Below are positions 61,403 to 64,000 of a DNA stretch of 64,000 nt, one piece after another (the stretch's first letter is position 1; every line of letters starts with the position of its first letter). The DNA is from Nioella aestuarii (GTDB taxonomy: Bacteria; Pseudomonadota; Alphaproteobacteria; Rhodobacterales; Rhodobacteraceae): assembly GCF_050896395.1 (NCBI RefSeq), contig NZ_JBPBBA010000007.1:68747-132746 (forward strand). Direction: 5' to 3'. The notes under the pieces are model-generated. The model was not told the DNA's origin and ran no database searches. It saw nothing but the letters and a program-made list of their open reading frames with translations. A program made the translations under genes and the position numbers.

Positions 61403-61519
61403 AGGCCACAGCGCTGCCCAGCAATCGCCCTGAAAGCGTTCGTTTTTCTGGACCAAAGCCGCGCAAGCCGTTAACCTGCCTCCAAACAGGGCGAAAATGA
61501 CCCTGAACCAGAGGCAGAT

Positions 61520-62704
61520 ATGGCATTTCCTGAGCGGTTTTCGAACCTGCCAGCATACGCGTTCCCGCGTCTTCGGGCGCTTCTCGACCCTCATGAACCG
61601 GGGGCCGACCCGATCAATATGACGATCGGAGAACCCACACATGCCTTCCCCAACTGGGTTCCTCAGGTCATCGCGGAGAACGCTGCCGGGTTCGGTAAGT
61701 ATCCGGCGAATGATGGGACGGCCGATCTTCAGCAGGCCATCGCTGGATGGATCCTTCGCCGCTACGGCGTGACCGTCGATCCCGCAATGCAGATCCTGCC
61801 GCTGAATGGCACGCGGGAAGGGCTGTTCAACGCCTGCATTGCGCTCTGCCCAGAGGAAAAGCGCGGGAAAAAGCCCGTCGTTCTGACGCCGAACCCGTTT
61901 TATCAGGTCTATGCGGTGGCTGCGTTGGCCGTGGGGGCCGAGCCCGTCTATGTTCCCGCCACCGACGCCACTGGGAACCTGCCCGACTATGCCAGTCTTC
62001 CTGTGGACGTGCTGAACCGCACCGCTGTTGCCTATATCTGTTCCCCCGCCAATCCGCAGGGGGCCTTGGCCAGTGTCGCCTATTGGCGAGAGCTGATCGA
62101 ACTGGCGGAGACCTACGATTTCCAGATCTTCGCGGATGAATGCTATTCCGAGATCTATCGCGAGACGCCGCCCACAGGGGCCTTGCAGGTCGCCGCCCAA
62201 ATGGGCGCGGACCCTGATCGGGTTGTGCTTTTCAACTCGCTGTCCAAGCGGTCGAACCTTGCAGGTTTGCGGTCGGGCTTTGCCGTTGGTGGAGCTGAAA
62301 GCATCAAGCGTCTGAAACAACTGCGCGCCTATGCGGGTGCCCCCTTGCCGGGACCATTGCAGGCGGTGGCGGCACGGGCATGGTCGGACGAAGACCACGT
62401 TAAGGCAAATCGGGCGCTTTATGCCGAGAAATACGCAATTGCCGACCAGGTGTTCGCGGGCCTTCAGGGCTATGCGCCACCCGAGGCGGGATTTTTCCTC
62501 TGGCTGCCTGTCGATGACGACGAAGCGGCGACACTGAAGCTGTGGCGCGAAGCGGGGGTTCGGGTGCTGCCCGGATCCTACTTCGCCCGCGACGTGAACG
62601 GCCACACGCCCGGCGCGGACCGCATCCGCGTGGCGATGGTGGCTGAAAAAAATGACATGCAACGCGGGCTGATCAAGCTGCGCGATTGCCTGTATGCAAC
62701 GTGA
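61520..62704 (+). CDS. Class I/II aminotransferase
   Basis: 394 residues, fold-type I PLP enzyme. The PLP Lys is in FNSLSKRSNLAGLRSGF, the conserved Asp in IFADECYSEIY, the substrate-binding Arg near RIRVAM at the C-terminus, and SPANPQG is typical. The GFGKYPANDGTADLQQAIAGW segment resembles succinyldiaminopimelate/DapC-like aminotransferases of alphaproteobacteria. It may act in lysine biosynthesis, but this is not certain. ftsK follows 11 bases later on the same strand. Confidence 0.85.
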   Translation: MAFPERFSNLPAYAFPRLRALLDPHEPGADPINMTIGEPTHAFPNWVPQVIAENAAGFGKYPANDGTADLQQAIAGWILRRYGVTVDPAMQILPLNGTREGLFNACIALCPEEKRGKKPVVLTPNPFYQVYAVAALAVGAEPVYVPATDATGNLPDYASLPVDVLNRTAVAYICSPANPQGALASVAYWRELIELAETYDFQIFADECYSEIYRETPPTGALQVAAQMGADPDRVVLFNSLSKRSNLAGLRSGFAVGGAESIKRLKQLRAYAGAPLPGPLQAVAARAWSDEDHVKANRALYAEKYAIADQVFAGLQGYAPPEAGFFLWLPVDDDEAATLKLWREAGVRVLPGSYFARDVNGHTPGADRIRVAMVAEKNDMQRGLIKLRDCLYAT

Positions 62705-62715
62705 GGTAACGGGAC

Positions 62716-64000
62716 ATGGCCTATCAGACGCGACAGAGAGATCCGCTGCTGGACAGCTCGATGCAGGCGGCGCTGGAAAAGCGCGGGCGCGAGGCGCTTG
62801 GGATCGTGCTGATCCTGACAGGCATCGCCATGACCCTGATGCTGGCGTCCTATAATCCAGATGATCCCAGCTGGTGGGCGGCCACGGATGCTGTGCCTCA
62901 AAACCTTTTGGGGCGGTTTGGGGCGTCCTGCTCGGCGCTGTTGATGCTGGTTGTGGGTTGGGGCGCTTACGGGCTTGCGGTTGGGGCGTTGGTCTGGGGT
63001 GTGCGCCTTGCAGCCCATCTGGGTGGTGAACGGGCGCTTGGCCGTATCATCTTCCTGCCGATTGCCGTGGCTTTGGCAGCGATCTACGCCGCAACGCATC
63101 AGCCTCCCGCAACCTGGGATCAAAGCTATGGGCTTGGTGGCGTGTTTGGTGACACGGTTCTGGGCGCCTTGCTGAACGTGCTGCCGTTTGCCATTGGCAC
63201 CGGACTTAAGATCCTTGCAGCTCTGTCTTTCCTAACACTCATCATGCTTGGTTTGTTCGTTCTGGGTGTGAACGGGCGCGAATTGCGAATTGCCTTGCGG
63301 TTCATGCTGGTGGGATTGGTGAATTCCTTCGCCTGGATCGGAGCGATGTTCGGCCAGGCCGGTCGCGGGGCAGGGCAAGCCGCGATGCAGATGCATGCAC
63401 GTCGCCGCAGCCGGGCAGCCGCCCCGGTCGAGACCTATGACGATGAAGCACTGGCCTATGACGAACCCGATTATCCAGAGGAGGCCGCGCCGCGTCCCCG
63501 CCTTGGCCTTCTGGACCGGATGCCGCCGATTCTGAGACGAGAGCGGATGGCAGAGCCCGAGCCGGAACTGGTGGAACGTGCACCCGTCGCCCCCGCCGAT
63601 CTGGAAGCCCCCGATGACGACCGTATTCGCAGCAAGATCGCCTCGGTGATTCAAAGCCGTGTGCGCCGTCCGGGGCAGATCGTAGAACCGGCATCAGAAG
63701 AACCCCAATCCGCCGTCGCTGCCGCCGTAGCCGCGCGCCGGGCAGAGCATATGTCGGCCCGTGTGGAGCCGCCGATTTCGGCGCCGCGCGTTGAACCGCC
63801 GCTGACAGCCGCCCGAGTGGAACCGCCGCTGACAGCCGCCCGCCATCACCAGCCCGCGCCGCAAGCCTACGCGGAGCCGAACTATGTGGAAGGCACGCCG
63901 ACCGAAACGATCCCATTGCCGCACTCGGAGCGCACCATCGCACATGTCGCGCCGCCCCAGCCGATTGCCGCTGCCCCGGCAGAACCCAAGCGCGTGGTGC
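62716..64000 (+). CDS. ftsK: DNA translocase FtsK, N-terminal part (3' end outside window)
   Basis: The frame is open from the ATG at 62716 to the end of the window (428 residues visible). The first about 190 residues contain four membrane segments (ALGIVLILTGIAMTLMLASY, CSALLMLVVGWGAYGLAVG, IIFLPIAVALAAIYA and ILAALSFLTLIMLGLFVLG), the FtsK membrane domain. A long Pro/Ala/Glu-rich linker follows, with a short tandem repeat at 63763. The motor domain is beyond the end. FtsK moves chromosome ends apart at the division septum. Confidence 0.9.
   Translation, partial: MAYQTRQRDPLLDSSMQAALEKRGREALGIVLILTGIAMTLMLASYNPDDPSWWAATDAVPQNLLGRFGASCSALLMLVVGWGAYGLAVGALVWGVRLAAHLGGERALGRIIFLPIAVALAAIYAATHQPPATWDQSYGLGGVFGDTVLGALLNVLPFAIGTGLKILAALSFLTLIMLGLFVLGVNGRELRIALRFMLVGLVNSFAWIGAMFGQAGRGAGQAAMQMHARRRSRAAAPVETYDDEALAYDEPDYPEEAAPRPRLGLLDRMPPILRRERMAEPEPELVERAPVAPADLEAPDDDRIRSKIASVIQSRVRRPGQIVEPASEEPQSAVAAAVAARRAEHMSARVEPPISAPRVEPPLTAARVEPPLTAARHHQPAPQAYAEPNYVEGTPTETIPLPHSERTIAHVAPPQPIAAAPAEPKRVV
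63763..63843 (+). repeat. Three 27-bp tandem units in the ftsK linker
   Basis: Units at 63763, 63790 and 63817 encode VEPPISAPR, VEPPLTAAR and VEPPLTAAR; the last two are nearly identical at the DNA level. The repeat sits in the disordered linker, where length variation is tolerated. Confidence 0.85.

Noticed and set aside
60677..62662. 661-codon open frame on the minus strand
   Set aside because: It lies antisense to the amidase and aminotransferase genes, both with complete motifs; long antisense frames are common at high GC and this one reads as His/Arg/Gly-rich noise.
1..64000. CRISPR arrays, transposases, integrases, tRNA or rRNA genes
   Set aside because: I looked for regularly spaced repeats, transposase or integrase motifs and tRNA-like folds and found none that hold up; short tandem repeats in fliK and ftsK are coding.

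Overview
The window looks like a chromosomal segment of a marine Rhodobacteraceae (Roseobacter-group) alphaproteobacterium. Reasons: high GC content; the dnaA-dnaN-recF-gyrB-rpsT neighbourhood; flagellar genes of the alphaproteobacterial type; ubiE-ubiB next to mutM; and an abundance of GcvT-fused dimethylglycine/sarcosine dehydrogenase-like flavoproteins and trimethylamine methyltransferase (MttB) family proteins. No rRNA, tRNA, CRISPR array, insertion sequence or phage gene was found. All assignments come from reading the sequence; no database search was run.

Layout. Bases 1-6690 hold the end of an FMN glutamate synthase-like subunit, a DAO-type oxidoreductase, a winged-helix/hydrolase fusion, a cysteine synthase-like enzyme, trhO and an AbrB-type membrane protein. 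Bases 6834-16484 form a tightly coupled plus-strand operon: an XRE-cupin regulator, two FAD/GcvT demethylase-like proteins flanking a homocysteine methyltransferase, a PEP mutase/isocitrate lyase-family protein, an MttB-family methyltransferase and a crotonase without the usual catalytic glutamates. It looks like a folate- and homocysteine-linked system for removing methyl groups from an N-methylated osmolyte. Bases 16481-27961 are the replication block (gyrB, recF, dnaN, dnaA, rpsT), with a TetR/CPBP pair and a VOC-GNAT-LysE tail placed between gyrB and recF.

Bases 28164-31089 carry a three-gene amino-acid cluster resembling part of ectoine utilisation. After it come a fatty acid desaturase, enoyl-CoA hydratase, mutM, ubiE, ubiB and glycerate kinase. 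At 37916-40704 a caspase-like and a trypsin-like secreted protease lie side by side and share a C-terminal domain. Bases 40743-45010 hold a small flagellar remnant (flgD, fliK, a FlgJ N-domain protein and a FlgN-like protein) next to a motB gene cut off after 31 codons. A second MttB cluster, with a LysR regulator, a ketopantoate reductase-like dehydrogenase and a fumarylacetoacetase-like hydrolase, follows at 45047-49422.

The last part holds an acyltransferase, an MFS exporter, xthA followed by three consecutive perfect palindromes, a GDSL hydrolase, a CnoX-like thioredoxin, a Lon-N protein, a Trm112-like protein, a SARP/TolB/TPR regulator with repeats in front of a DUF1127 gene, a UbiH-type hydroxylase, an amidase, an aminotransferase and the start of ftsK. 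Many genes overlap by 4 bases, either as start/stop overlaps (ATGA, GTGA, TTGA) or as shared CTAG stops between convergent genes.
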